From assembly GCA_015178975.1 (NCBI GenBank), contig WHVD01000093.1:62001-126000 (forward strand): a stretch of 64,000 nt of DNA. The letters are read 5' to 3'. The notes under the pieces were generated by a model. That model made no database searches and was not told where the DNA came from. It saw only the letters and a program-made list of their open reading frames with translations. The position numbers and the translations under genes are program-made. This DNA comes from Hysterangium stoloniferum. Taxonomy: Eukaryota; Basidiomycota; Agaricomycetes; Hysterangiales; Hysterangiaceae. Of this stretch, positions 42,056 through 53,175 are shown piece after piece. Within the stretch, counting starts at the first letter, position 1; the number at the start of each line of letters is the position of its first letter.

Positions 42056-43771
42056 CTATGCCTCCTGGGAGTGTTTGTACATCTGGCATTCACTGACTGC
42101 CTTTCCACCATTTGCCACCTGAAGAACAGAAATCAGACCACATTCCTCCAAGATATGCTGCATCCCTTTTGCTTGGCCACAAAACTCAAAATTGGGATGA
42201 TCCTCTGGGAGATCATTTGAGAAAACCATTGTCTGTGTCACTCCATGCAGGATTGGGTTTGGATTATCCATTGGGATATAGGTATCATGCATGATATGCT
42301 GTTTCCCCCCTGGTCTAACATTCATTTCTTTCACATTTAGGGCATTTTTTGCATAAGCACCATGTGCCAATGACTGATCAAAGACAAACTCTGCCACAGC
42401 ATTGGGATACATGCACTCAAAGATTGGAATTGTCTGGTTCACCTTCATGAGCATGGTGAGTAATATCCTGTACTGAATGTACACAGAGCCTCACTTGTTC
42501 AACAAGTTTATCATTTGTCCAGAAACCATCATGGTTCTTGCCTGGGTAAATAATCTCTTGAGTATCAGTGTGCTGGAGCTGCTGATCATTTGGTAGTGCA
42601 GCATTCTCCTGGAGCTGTATCTCTGACAATGTAAGTTGTCTTATGTGCTCAACGATGAAATCTGACACATGGATGGCCCGACCTTGGCCCTTCTTCTAAA
42701 GTGGCATCTTCCCATCACATACATACATATGATGTCAAAGATCATTTGCATGGATGATCATCTCATCATGCATCAATGGTACATGGAGTTTTTGACCTGG
42801 TTCCAAGTTAGGTTCAATAGGCTCAAAACCATCATCTGTGTAGGCACATCACAGCCTGATTTCACAAGTCAACAGGTTGTATGAGAGTGTATGGTATAAT
42901 AAAAATACATACATATACCTTTCATTTTGAAGGAATTTGTCCAAAAACTGCTTGCAGTAAGCAATGACATCTTCTCATTCATGACCATCAATATAGACAC
43001 CTTTTTTTACCTCCTTTAGTTTGTATCCAAGCTTGGCAAGCCAACAATGTGCTGTCCCTTCTGATATTTTCTGTCCTCCTGTGTCCAATCCTAATGATGG
43101 GATGATGATATTATTCACTTGCTTCATTAAGAGGAGAGGAGAGATTTTCAAGTCATAAGTACTGAGTGGCCTGAGCCTTGCAGTCAAGCATTCACACTCA
43201 CCCCACCATTTGCTAGAACAGTGAGGTATCATCACACTGCTTGTACTATCCTTTCATTATTCAGGAGGGAGGGATGGACATGATGCTTCCCTTTACTGAC
43301 TGGAGGCAGAGTTTGAAAGCAAGTGACATATCTGTATAGCTTGCAGATCTTCCATGCCATGTATGGTCCCCTTCCAATAGAAGCTGCAATAGCATGGCTG
43401 GCTTTCATCATTGGAGCTCTGATCCTTGTGTTTTGTTGATATTTCTCCCATAGTTCAATAAATTGCTTGAGAGAGTTGAGGTAAAACAATGAAGTAAATG
43501 ATTTATATTTTTTTGCATCCACAATGAGCTTCTTAACAGTCTCTGCAACTGAAACTGACTCAGAAGTATCATTGTCATTAGCAGTTATATCCAGGAAAGC
43601 TGTGGCCAGGGGAGTATAATCTTCCTCACCTTGCCCTGCAAGATGGATCTGTTCACTGACATTGGACTTCATGGCAGGTGTTATTGTTTCTGTGGGAATT
43701 GTCAGAGGAGGTGAAGGGAAGTGAGGGGTTTCCCTGTCAAGTGGGTGCTCTGTGATGTGGCTTGAATTCAA
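42056..43771 (-). pseudogene. Fungal DDE transposase of the IS630/Tc1-like clan, broken
   Basis: In order on the minus strand: FLDITANDNDTSES, KYKSFTSLFYLNSLKQFIEL, ASIGRGPYMAWKICKLYRYV, GKHHVHPSLLNNERIVQAV, STYDLKISPLLLMKQVNNII, HCWLAKLGYKLKEVKKGVY, HDEMIIHAND (first catalytic Asp, ~42740-42770), GKNHDGFWTNDKLVEQV, FVFDQSLAHGAYAKNAL (second Asp, ~42345-42395) and GKQHIMHDTYIPMDN. This block order is that of a transposase common in Agaricomycete genomes. Many frameshifts. The third acidic residue, expected nearer 42056, was not located. Confidence 0.8.
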
Positions 43772-44675
43772 AGGAGATAGAGGGGGCTGTGGGGGTTTGG
43801 TGCTTCAGCTGGGTGCCTGGTTCTTCAGCTGAAAGAAGGAAGTAATCTTTGTATTGTTTTGGGCAGCTTCCCACAAGTTTCTTTGGCAAAGGTAGGTCCT
43901 GGTTCAGCCAGTTCCAGTATAAGATGGCATTGAATACTTTGACATTTTTGCTGGCTTCTGATCCTATAAAAAGACCTGGCATTCAAGATCAGGAAATCAT
44001 GGTCATAAATAGATCAAACTAATGCTGCTCACTGAGTTCATGATACTAGCCCAAAAGCGGTGTGCAGACACAGCTGCCTTGCAAGCACATTGTTCAGTAT
44101 AATCAACAGTTTCTTTGGCCACAAATTCATCAAGATCTCCCTTGTGCCAATGCTTTCTCTTCTAGCCTGTACAAATAACATTGTCATCTGACTCTCCTTT
44201 GTTGTCACCAGATTTATCACCATCCACAGACCCTCTTCCATCTCAGAATCATCCATTAGGCTGAATGACATTCCTCCAGTGTGAGTCTCAAAGTGGGCTT
44301 CATCTTCAGAATCTGATCTATCATTTGGTTCATAGTCCAGATCAAGAACAACAGGTTCTCAACAAGGCTATTATTGAAGTACTTGGCTCCATGAGTTCAT
44401 TGGGACTTTGCCTGCTTCTGTCTTCTTGTTGGAGGGGCCATGTACAACCAATGACTCAGATATGCTTTCACAAAAAGGAAATGGTTGTGTAATCAATGGG
44501 GTTTCATGCAAAATTCAGAATGGTGCTAATTAAGCCTATGTTCCTATCAAGACTTTTGTCTGGGTGCTTTTTGACAATGAGCTCAGTCAGGTCTTGTGGG
44601 CCATAGTATAAAAACCCAAAAGTGAATGATTACATAATCAGGAGTAATTTTCAAAATTGCAGATTTATGCATATT
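43772..44675 (-). other. Decayed 5' part of the DDE transposon
   Basis: Minus-strand ORF pieces at 43737-43982 and 44038-44271 (TTKESQMTMLFVQARRESIG) probably belong to the transposase N-terminal region. No domain can be named. Confidence 0.4.
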
Positions 44676-44770
44676 TCACCCATGTTTCCTATCAAAAAAT
44701 CTTTTTGGAGGCTCACAGAGGCCATGGAGAGCTGCAGCAGAGGTGCCACATCTTAGTTGTCGACACTGTA

Positions 44771-45640
44771 AGAATGACTGGATATCCTTGACTTCCTGTG
44801 GTTCAGGCCAATCATGGACAACTTGAACCTTAGTTTCATCCATATGGAGACCATCAGGTCCAATAATGAAACCTAAATATTCAATAGAATCCATGTCAAA
44901 GTAGCATTTTTACCATTAGTGAAAAGACCTTTTTTTGGAGTCTTTGGAAAACTTCATGGACCTGCTCATTATGATCTTCGGAAAATACCAAAATGTCATC
45001 CAAATAGACTATAATACATACATCAAGCATGTTGGAAAATATATCATTGACAAAACATTGAAAAGTGGAGGGAGTGTTGGTAAGGCCAAAAGGCATAACC
45101 AACCATTTAAAGGATCCATAGCAGGTGCAGAAAGCAGTCTTCCATTTGTTGTCTTCAGCAATTCAGACCAAATGATAGGCATGTTTAAGGTCTATTTTGG
45201 TGTAAATCTGAGCTTTCTGTGGGGGATTGAGTAAATCAGTAATGGGCAGAAGTGGATATGTATCTTTTTGTGTTATGGAATTTAAACCTCAGAAATTGAC
45301 ACAGAGTTGAAGGGAACCATCCTATTGACAAATGTTCATCCAAGAACTCCCAAATAGATGAAATTTCCAATTGGGACAATGGGTAAATAGGTCCTAAGGG
45401 TGGGTTTGAACTGGGCTCAATATCAATTTTTAAGTCATAAGGCCTATGTGATGCAAGCAGTCAGCTTTCTGCTTACTGAAAATATCTGTAAAATCATGGT
45501 ATTTTTCGGGAACTCCTTCCAGGTTGACTTATAGCTTAGATAATTCTGGAGTTGCAAAACATCCAGATGCTTCATCAACTTTGAAAAACACTGTGATCTG
45601 TCCAGCTTACTCACCCTAACAAATGCCACAGCATTGATGA
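44771..45640 (-). pseudogene. Gypsy reverse transcriptase, broken
   Basis: Minus-strand text: KYHDFTDIFSK-type start, [69 protein letters not shown] (YLDD active site intact), SIEYLGFIIGPDGL, WPEPQEVKDIQSFL. It stops at the TIR at 44768, just before the usual GFANFY. Frame breaks and a stop near 45350 disable it. Confidence 0.9.
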
Positions 45641-46060
45641 GAGAGATTTTCAGAGGTTTGGAGGTTTTGGTAGAAGCTAGAGATCCATTGAGACTGAAGA
45701 GGCTCTAGCTAGATTAGACATTACAGGAGGAATGGAAGTGTTGGGAATCCAGAAATTATTACTGCCCAATACCCAGTCAATCAACAGATTATATTGGGTG
45801 AGCCAGTTGTATCCAAGAATGACCGAACAGCTAGAGTCCAACTGTGTTATGAAAAAAGTAACCATCTGGGATGTTCCACATGGGAACTGGATAAACATGT
45901 CACAGGCTTGAGTAATTGCCATGTTGCTAGTGCTGTCAAACAGATGCAAAGAAATTGCAGGAACAGAATGAAGTTTCAGATTATGTTTCATGGCAAAGGT
46001 GGTATCTACACAACAGTGTGTGGAGCCAGAATCTATCAGAGCTCAGAACATTAAATTTCC
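45641..46060 (-). pseudogene. Gypsy retropepsin-like protease
   Basis: Minus-strand [20 protein letters not shown] gives the DSG active site (about 45990-46050), followed by [16 protein letters not shown] and [18 protein letters not shown], the usual second half of gypsy proteases (LGxxWLxxxNP). The frame changes after AMKH. Confidence 0.85.
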
Positions 46061-46975
46061 AAGAAGGTCAGAGATGAGTTTTACAAATAATGAATTGGGG
46101 TTAGAGAGAGCAGATGTGTTGAGACAGATAATCTCAGAAACATGGAGAGAGTCAATGCAACCCTCCATCCATGCAGATTCCAGAGGGTTGCTTACTCTTT
46201 TTTCAACTCTGTGGTGGGTTTCTCCTTGGGTGTAGAAGCTGTCATGGAAGTTGCTGCACAAGCCTTTGAAGAGTTTGACTTAATAGTGCAGTTGGAAACC
46301 TTGTGTCCACCTTTTCTGCAGAAAAGACAGAGATCATTATCCATGCATCATTTCTCCTTTGGGGTGAGTTTACCATCAATACCCAACAAATGGGAAATGT
46401 TGGGTTTATCAGAAGTTGACTGTTTTTCCTTGTTGGATTTCTTGTCTTTCTTTTAATTGGAATTCAATTTGCCAGTATTAGTGCCAGAGTTGCCAGTGTT
46501 ATTGCCAGTGTTATTGCCAGAAGACTTGCTAGTCGACACCTTATTGCCTTGAGAACATTCCATTGGATTTTCTCAAGAAATTTCCACTTTTCATTCCCAG
46601 TAGTGGGCATCAGATGTCTGAGCTTTCATCCACATGAGTTGGAGAGTTTTGGCTTTCCATCTTTGCAGATGTTGTCTTTTAGATGTGATGGAAGACCCAT
46701 ATAGAAATGTGTCTGAGGGCCAAATCATCCCATCCACAGTGTGCAGCAAGGATATTGAACTTGATGAGATAATTGGAAACTCATTGATTGTCCTTCATCT
46801 TAAGTGCCATTAGTTCATTTTCTGCTTTGCTGGATTGATCATAAGGTCCAAAGTTAGTTTCCAGTTCTTCCACAAATGTGTCCCAGTCATCAAGCCATAG
46901 GGGGTCTCATTGGATATTCTGGATAGTCTGGGTTCAAACCAATCCTGAGTGGTATCCTTAAGATACAAGTTCCAC
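46061..46975 (-). pseudogene. Gypsy gag (copy 1), C-terminal two thirds
   Basis: CLFCRKGGHKVSNC (C-x2-C-x4-H-x4-C, about 46290-46325) is the zinc knuckle. Upstream come an Asn/Ser-rich stretch (about 46470-46530) and gag text LMALKMKDNQ, FVEELETNFGPYD and YLKDTTQDWFEPRLSRISNE. The N-terminal part is replaced at ~46975 by unrelated sequence. Broken in several places. Confidence 0.85.
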
Positions 46976-47646
46976 TGTGAGTTAAATCCCATTGAGATGT
47001 ACTGGGGGTGGGTGAAAGCATGTGAGTTTTCAACATGGAAAATTGACAGCAACTGTCACAGTATCTGAGAATTTGTTCAACCACAGGCTTCTGCAATGCT
47101 GGTAATGGCACATTTTCCACTGTGAAGTGTCTTGTGCCAGAGTTACTTGATGCTTGCCCCATTCAGACAATCCATGCCTTCTTTCACAAAACCTGGTGCT
47201 ACATGGATGCTTACAAGTATAAGGTTCAATGTCTAAGGCTATACTCATGCTTACTTTTTTTTTAAATTCACAGGAAAGGCCTTAATGCACTGCAAGCTGA
47301 ATATGCTGTTAAAAAGTACAGATCTCACCAGCATTGTGGGCCAATGGTAATGATGAGCCTTGGGGTGAACTGATGTGGTGGAGTTAATGGCCTGTGCTGA
47401 GCTACCAAATACCAAATACAGTAACTCCAACTTTACTCCACTTGATACTGACTCAAATTCACTTGTCTTAATGGGCAGTTGGTAAGGTGACAGATTTCCC
47501 AAAATTTATTCAGATAGCCCCAACCATCCAACATAGTAGTGTACATTCAAGTAATCTAAGTCTCAAAATATGCAGTTTTGAAGGAGTAGATAGGATTTTG
47601 TTTTCACCTGTGACTGAGTTGCCTATTTTGAGCTGTTGACACTGTA
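46976..47646. other. Transposon remnant with a TIR at its right edge
   Basis: Minus-strand 47030-47248 contains EPYTCKHPCSTRFCERRHGL, which resembles a degenerate zinc-finger start of a transposase. It ends at GCTGTTGACACTG/TA (47632-47646), a TIR related to the one at 44768. It is probably a rearranged piece of the same transposon family. Confidence 0.45.
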
Positions 47647-47845
47647 GGCTTTGCAAATTTCTACCAATGATTTATTTGAACTATTTGGATATTACAATAC
47701 TGCTTACTTGCTTTATCCATAAATCTCAACCATGGGCTTTTGACAATAAATGCCATTCCACTTTTCAGACTTTAAAAAATACCTTTACTTCCACTCCAAT
47801 TCTTTCTCATTGGAAACCTGATGTTCTGATCATTGTGGAAACTGA
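47645..47845 (+). pseudogene. Gypsy RT/RNase H piece in inverted orientation
   Basis: It begins GFANFY-like (GCTTTGCAAATTTCTACC) exactly where the minus-strand RT at 44771 stops, then SQPWAFDNKCHSTFQTLKNT, ILSHWKPDVLIIVETDA, the normal gypsy RNase H start (TPILTHW..., VETDAS). It points opposite to the RT part. Near 47845 it switches abruptly to minus-strand gag sequence. Confidence 0.85.
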
Positions 47846-47967
47846 TGCTTTGCTAGTTGATGCCTTATTTCTTTGAGAATGTTCCATCAGATTTTCTTGG
47901 GAAATTTCCACTTTTCATTCCCAATAGCAGGCCACATGAGTTGGAGAGTTTTTGGCTTTCCTTCTTT

Positions 47968-49172
47968 GGAGGATATCTGAAAACTATTAAGTATACCAAA
48001 TTCTAATATACTCTAAAGGTCATTTAAACATCTGGGATGTGATTCAAACACAATTTGGTTTTTAAAACTTTCAAAAAGTTTTAAACTCTCTCATACATTA
48101 CAAACTAAAGAATCTTTCTGGACACAAGTAGACAATGAAAAAAATTAGTAGTTTGAAACACTAATACTTTTAAAAAATAGATACCTTTAGATAGTCCATT
48201 CCATGCATATGTATATCATTGGCACCTCTAAATACATATGTATTACTTCAAAATAGATCTGTCAATGATTCAACATACCCAGAATATATAGGTAATTTCA
48301 CTTAATAAAGAAGGCCATAGGATGAAAAATTTCCAATAACATCTCATATATTTTACTAGTGTTACGACCCGTTCCCGGATGTTTCAATATCCGACTTCCA
48401 ATCTCTGGCTACGGAACATCATAGTTACCGTATCGTCCGCCTTCTTCCCTTGTTCCGCATTTGGTAATTTGTCCATTGACAAGTATTCACTCGTTTGTTT
48501 ATTATATTCCCGTTTCGGAATATTGTCTCCCTGATATGTCTTATTGTATTTCCATTTTAAGATTATTTCCGTTTCCGTCTTATTATGGTCTTAGTTTGTA
48601 GTACAATAACAAGAAGACTTATATTAGTTTCCGCGAATTTGTACTTTACCTTAGATCTGATATCGACTTAGTTTCTTATTCCTTCTTCCGTCTTTCTGTA
48701 CGCTCGATATTCGGAACTCTTTGGAACTCTGAATATCCATATCTTCCTTTGTAAGTCTCACTTCTGAAATTAAGGACTTTGAGCGTTTGCGTAGAGGTGC
48801 AGCACATAAGCTGAAGCTGACGTCCTGACCCTATCCGATAGTCCCGACTTCCCAGTGACTTTCTGATAGTTCCGGAATACATTCCCGACACGGCACTTAA
48901 CAACTAGGAAATAACTACAGTTTAGTTTTTAAAAAACAAATTAACAACAAAAGTATTAGCAAGTATTTACATAAATTGGAAAACTATATACAATAGGTTC
49001 TATTAATTGACTCTGAATTATTTAGGATGTAATATGAAGAATTGTTTCTTATGATTGGTGGTTAACAATATAATACTCTCAGAGGATATGTCACTATTTA
49101 AAGATGTATTTTTGTAGCAATTTTGCTTTTATTAGTAAACATTTGATATTATAATGATTATGGACAACCTCC
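47968..49172 (-). mobile_element. MITE-like DNA transposon, copy 2, carrying a solo LTR
   Basis: It reads GGAGGATATCTGAAAACTA at the left and ACAACCTCC at the right, the reverse complement of the element at 39025-39690, with TTT on both sides (47965-47967, 49173-49175). Without the solo LTR and its duplicated ACTAG it is 657 bp. It lies in gypsy gag at a site whose empty form is visible at about 46655-46665. Confidence 0.82.
48360..48902 (+). mobile_element. Solo LTR, family S, complete, TSD ACTAG
   Basis: 543 bp; TGTTACGACCCGTTCCCGG to GGCACTTAACA, flanked by ACTAG at 48355-48359 and 48903-48907. It keeps many CG dinucleotides, unlike its relatives at 6190-6719 and 53176-53645, so it is probably the youngest of the three. 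LTR motif at 48791-48825. Confidence 0.92.
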
Positions 49173-49776
49173 TTTGCTTTGCAGATGTCATCTTTTAGGC
49201 ATGATAGAAGGCCTATATAGAAATTGTGTCTGAAGGTGGAATCATCCCAACCACAGTGTGCAGTGAGGGTATTGAACTTGACAAGATAATCAGAAACTCA
49301 TTGATTGACCTTCATATTAAGTGCCATTAGTTTGTTTTCTGCTTCACCAGATTGATCATAAGGTCTGAAGTTACTATAGTTTCCAGTTCTTTAACAAATG
49401 CATCCCAGTCATTGAGCCATATGGGAGTCTCATTGGATATTCTGGAAAGTCTAGGTTTGAACCAATCCTGAGCAGTATCCTTGAGATAAGAGAGCATGAT
49501 GTTGACTTCTTGACTGTCAGATTTAAATGCAGCAGGTCAATCATGGAAACTGAAATGGCATTGAAGAAGGAAATTCTTCAATTTTTTCATGTTCTTGCTG
49601 GTAAATGGTTCAGGTTCTTTGACTCCAGTATGGAATGATTCTTTGCTTTCCTCAGCAAATTTCACAATGGAGTTGATGAACATCATTTCAGTTGGATCAT
49701 CAGATGATTCTGTTTTGAATTTGTCTGGCTGTTCTTCCTCATCATCATTGTTGGTAACTTCAGGAGTGTTGGGATA

Positions 49777-50547
49777 TGTTATGACTGGAATTCCCACCAG
49801 ACTCCAGGCACTAACTTATATGCACCCACACCCTATATGCACCAATTGTCAGTTTACCGGAATTCCCACTGGACTCTGTACATCAGACTTGTCCACGTTT
49901 GACTTCGTTATGTCATGTATCAGTCACCGGAATACCTGCCGGACTCCATCCCTGTCTATGTCTGACTCTGTCCCACACATCAGTCACTGGACCCCACTCA
50001 GAAAACCCATCGTCCCTCTAACTGAGCCCCGTTCCCGTTATAGTCAAATGACCTGTCACAATTCGGACTCCGCTCCCATTCCATTCCATTCCTAATACCA
50101 AGTTTGGTGTTTACTTATCTCGTTTTATGTTTGTTAGTTTCATTTTCATTATTACTGGATTTGGTATGTTATTCATTCCACAGTCTATATAGTCTGGCAG
50201 ATGTTGTACATACAATCCAGTCAGAAAATCAGCTTAGATTCTCCCCAGTAATCTAGTACATTTTCCGCTCTAAACTCCTCTTTGAATTACACTGCTCTCG
50301 CTAGTCAGAGCCCACGGGCTCTGACGCATCTATCACTCAACCTCCACCTTATTTATCTCGACTCCCCGACCTCTCAACCCACGACCCCTCAACCCACAAA
50401 CTCCGCCCAGACTCCCTGGGATTCCCATCCACCCATTCGAAATTGGACAACCCAATCTCGTGAGGGTGCAGCCTATAAGCTGAAGCCAAGTTCTACCAGA
50501 TTTCCTGCAGGTTTCTCCAGAAACCCTTTGTGTACACACCCTTAACA
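49777..50547 (+). mobile_element. Solo LTR, family A/B, TSD GGATA
   Basis: 771 bp; TGTTATGACTGGAATTCC to CACACCCTTAACA, flanked by GGATA at 49772-49776 and 50548-50552. It splits the gag codons VVKY/PNTPEV. Nearly the same as 51321-52128. LTR motif at 50461-50493 (CCTATAAG in place of CACATAAG). Confidence 0.92.
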
Positions 50548-51255
50548 GGATATTTCACTACCTCAATGACTTCTTCAATGGAAGCTGATGTTGTGGGCTG
50601 ATGTTAAATTCCGGATCTCAGGGTGGATCTTCCAGGGATATTCCAGACACTTCCCAGAAATATGTCCTTGGAGTTTCAGAGAATTAGTCTGGGAGTTTCC
50701 GGGGATTAGTAACGGGAGTATCGAAATATTATCAGAGTACAGATGGACTTGGCTTCAGCTTATGTGCTGTACCCTCGTGCACTCACTTGGGTATCCATAT
50801 TTCAGAGGATGAATATATGTTGGAATGTTTATGGATACTCAGAAGTTCTGGGAGTTCCAGATATCTGGAGTCCAGAGAGTTCCAAAGATTGAGTGTACAG
50901 AAAGACAGAAGAGATACAAACTAATTTGAGATTGAAACTAAAGAGTAAGTACATGGCTATGGAAGACTATATAGATGTTCCAGTAATTGTACTACAAATC
51001 TAGAAGTATAATACGACAGATTAGGATGAAGATTCTGAAATGGGAATACAACAAGAACAATAAACAAGTGAATGAATAACTGTTAACCTGTCAGCTACTA
51101 AATATGGAACAAAGATGAGGTTCAGAAATATAGAAACTATAAATGTTCCATAGTCAGAAGTCAGGTCAGATTTTGAGGTGGATGTTGTATCGGATATTGA
51201 GGTGGATGTCAGAAAGTCGGATCAGAGACTTGGGGTGAAAAGTCAGATCAGAGAT

Positions 51256-52843
51256 GGGAGTCTGACTGGGAGTCTGACTGGGAGTCTGACTGGGTGTTTG
51301 ACTGGGAGTCTGACTGGGAGTGTTACGACCAGAATTCCTGCTGGACTCTGGGCACTAACTTACATATGTATATGCACCCACCTCCTATATGCACCAATTG
51401 TCAGTTTACCAGAATTCCTGCTGGACTCCATACATCAGACTTGTCCACATTTGACTTCGTTACTTCATGTATCAGTCACCGGAATACCTGTGGGACTCTG
51501 TCCCTGTTTATCTCCAACCCCATCCCACACATCAGTCACCAGACCCCGCTTGGAAAACCCGACATCCCTCTAACTGAGCCCCATTCCCATTATAGTCAAA
51601 TGACCTGTCATGATTTGGACTCCGCTCCTGCTCCATTCCCATTATGGTATTATGACCTGTCACAATTCAGACTCCACTCCATTCCGTCCCATTCCTAACA
51701 CCAAGTTTGGTGTTTACTTATCTCATTTTATGTTTGTTAGTTTAGTTTTCATTATTACTGGATTTGGTATGTTATTCATTCCACAGTCTATATAGTCTGG
51801 GAGATGTTGTACATACAATAAGTCAGAAAATCAGCTTAGATTCTCCCCAGTAATCTTAGTATATTTTCTGCTCTAAATTCCTCTTTGAATCACACCGCTC
51901 TTACTAGTCGGAGGCTCTGACACATCTATCACTTGACCTCTGACCTATCTATCTCGACTCCCCGACCTCTCAACCCACAAACCTTGCCCAGACTCCCTGG
52001 GATTCCCGTCCACCTGTTTTAAATTGGATAAGATGATCTCACAAGGGTGCAGCCTATAAGCTGAAGCCAAGTCCTACCAGATTTCCCGTGGGTTTCTCCG
52101 GAAACCCTCTGTGTATGCACCCTTAACAGGGAGTCTGACAGGGAGTCTGACTGGAAGTCTGACAGGGAGTCTGACTGGAAGTCTGACAGGGAGTCTGACT
52201 GGAAGTCTGACAGGGAGTCTGACTGGAAGTCTGACAGGGAGTCTGACTGGAAGTCTGACAGGGAGTCTGACTGGAAGTCTGACAGGGAGTCTGACTGGAA
52301 GTCTGACAGGGAGTCTGACTGGAAGTCTGACAGGGAGTCTGACTGGAAGTCTGACAGGGAGTCTGACTGGAAGTCTGACAGGGAGTCTGACTGGAAGTCT
52401 GACAGGGAGTCTGACTGGAAGTCTGACAGGGAGTCTGACTGGAAGTCTGACAGGGAGTCTGACTGGAAGTCTGACAGGGAGTCTGACTGGAAGTCTGACA
52501 GGGAGTCTGACTGGAAGTCTGACAGGGAGTCTGACTGGAAGTCTGACAGGGAGTCTGACTGGAAGTCTGACAGGGAGTCTGACTGGAAGTCTGACAGGGA
52601 GTCTGACTGGAAGTCTGACAGGGAGTCTGACTGGAAGTCTGACAGGGAGTCTGACTGGAAGTCTGACAGGGAGTCTGACTGGAAGTCTGACAGGGAGTCT
52701 GACTGGAAGTCTGACAGGGAGTCTGACTGGAAGTCTGACCGGGAATCTGACTGGGAGTCTGACTGGGAGTCTGACTGGGAGTCTGACTGGGAGTCTGACT
52801 GGGAGTCTGACTGGGAGTCTGACTGGGAATCTGACTGGAAGTC
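51256..52843 (+). repeat. 12-bp minisatellite, about 65 units, split by a solo LTR
   Basis: Unit GGGAGTCTGACT. A short arm (51256-51320, about 5 units) and a long arm (52129-52843, about 60 units) were contiguous before the LTR at 51321-52128 inserted. From about 52141 to 52740 the array is a near-perfect 24-bp dimer (GGGAGTCTGACT plus GGAAGTCTGACA), about 25 times; the right end returns to single 12-mers. Because 12 is a multiple of three, it is open in several frames on both strands ([20 protein letters not shown]), which yields long but spurious ORFs. Confidence 0.95.
51321..52128 (+). mobile_element. Solo LTR, family A/B, inside the minisatellite, TSD GGGAG
   Basis: 808 bp; TGTTACGACCAGAATTCC to GCACCCTTAACA. 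The duplicated GGGAG (51316-51320, 52129-52133) is itself part of the 12-mer unit. LTR motif at 52042-52075. Confidence 0.9.
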
Positions 52844-53175
52844 ACCTACTGAAGGGCAGAGTCCAATGAGTTCCGGGTCATAACAGGAGGTGTCTAAATG
52901 AGGGCAGAATACCAGAATGGGATTTGCCTTGAAGGGATGAGGGTCGGGTTCCAGTAGATTCTGGATCTTGATACTGGTCTGGAAGATGGTTTGGAACCAG
53001 AGATAATATCTGGGAAATACTCTGAAGAGTTTCCAGGAACAGATCTTCACAGCTGACTAGGGTTTTGGATTGAGTGCTATAAAGTTGCAATGGGGATTGA
53101 AGTTGGGATGGTCCTTCAGCAGCTTTGTGTTTGGGACCTATGATGAGTGATTCACAGGATTGAAATCTGATATAC

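Larger units (their letters stand above)
41861..44768 (-). mobile_element. IS630/Tc1-like DNA transposon, right end defined
   Basis: The right end is TTAGTTGTCGACACTG followed by TA (44769-44770), lying between gypsy RT codons. CAGTGTCGACAACTAA read inward is a CAGT-type Tc1/mariner terminus. A related end in the opposite orientation (GCTGTTGACACTG then TA) is at 47632-47646. No matching left end was found near 41860, so the element is truncated or rearranged. Confidence 0.6.
47846..50601 (-). pseudogene. Gypsy gag (copy 2), host of nested insertions
   Basis: Gag sequence at 47846-47967, 49173-49776 and 50553-50601 rejoins once the MITE (47968-49172) and the solo LTR (49777-50547) are removed. 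Minus-strand text: SIEEVIEVVKYPNTPEVTNN (across the LTR), DDEEEQPDKFKTESSDDPTE, VKEPEPFTSK, FKSDSQEVNI, SYLKDTAQDWFKPRLS, WLNDWDAFVKELET. Further sequence at 53057-53175 is probably its upstream part. Stops are present. Confidence 0.83.
50602..53051 (-). mobile_element. Solo LTR, family I/C, with minisatellite and nested LTR, TSD GCTGA
   Basis: Left end TGTTAAATTCCGG, right end CAGATCTTCACA (minus strand TGTGAAGATCTG), flanked by GCTGA at 50597-50601 and 53052-53056. Its 2450 bp include the nested LTR 51321-52128 and a 12-bp minisatellite. Without them it is about 850 bp, a normal LTR size here. LTR motif at 50744-50777. It lies in the 5' part of gypsy gag copy 2. Confidence 0.82.

Noticed and set aside
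50597-52885. First guess that the C-type LTR ends at 52885 (CATAACA)
   Set aside because: No matching duplication there. GCTGA at 50597-50601 and 53052-53056 gives a clean border at 53051.
52019-53050. 343-codon minus-strand ORF and 240-252-codon ORFs on both strands over 52111-52869
   Set aside because: They translate the 12-bp minisatellite, which is open in several frames because its period is a multiple of three. The ends read LTR sequence. No repeat protein is supported.
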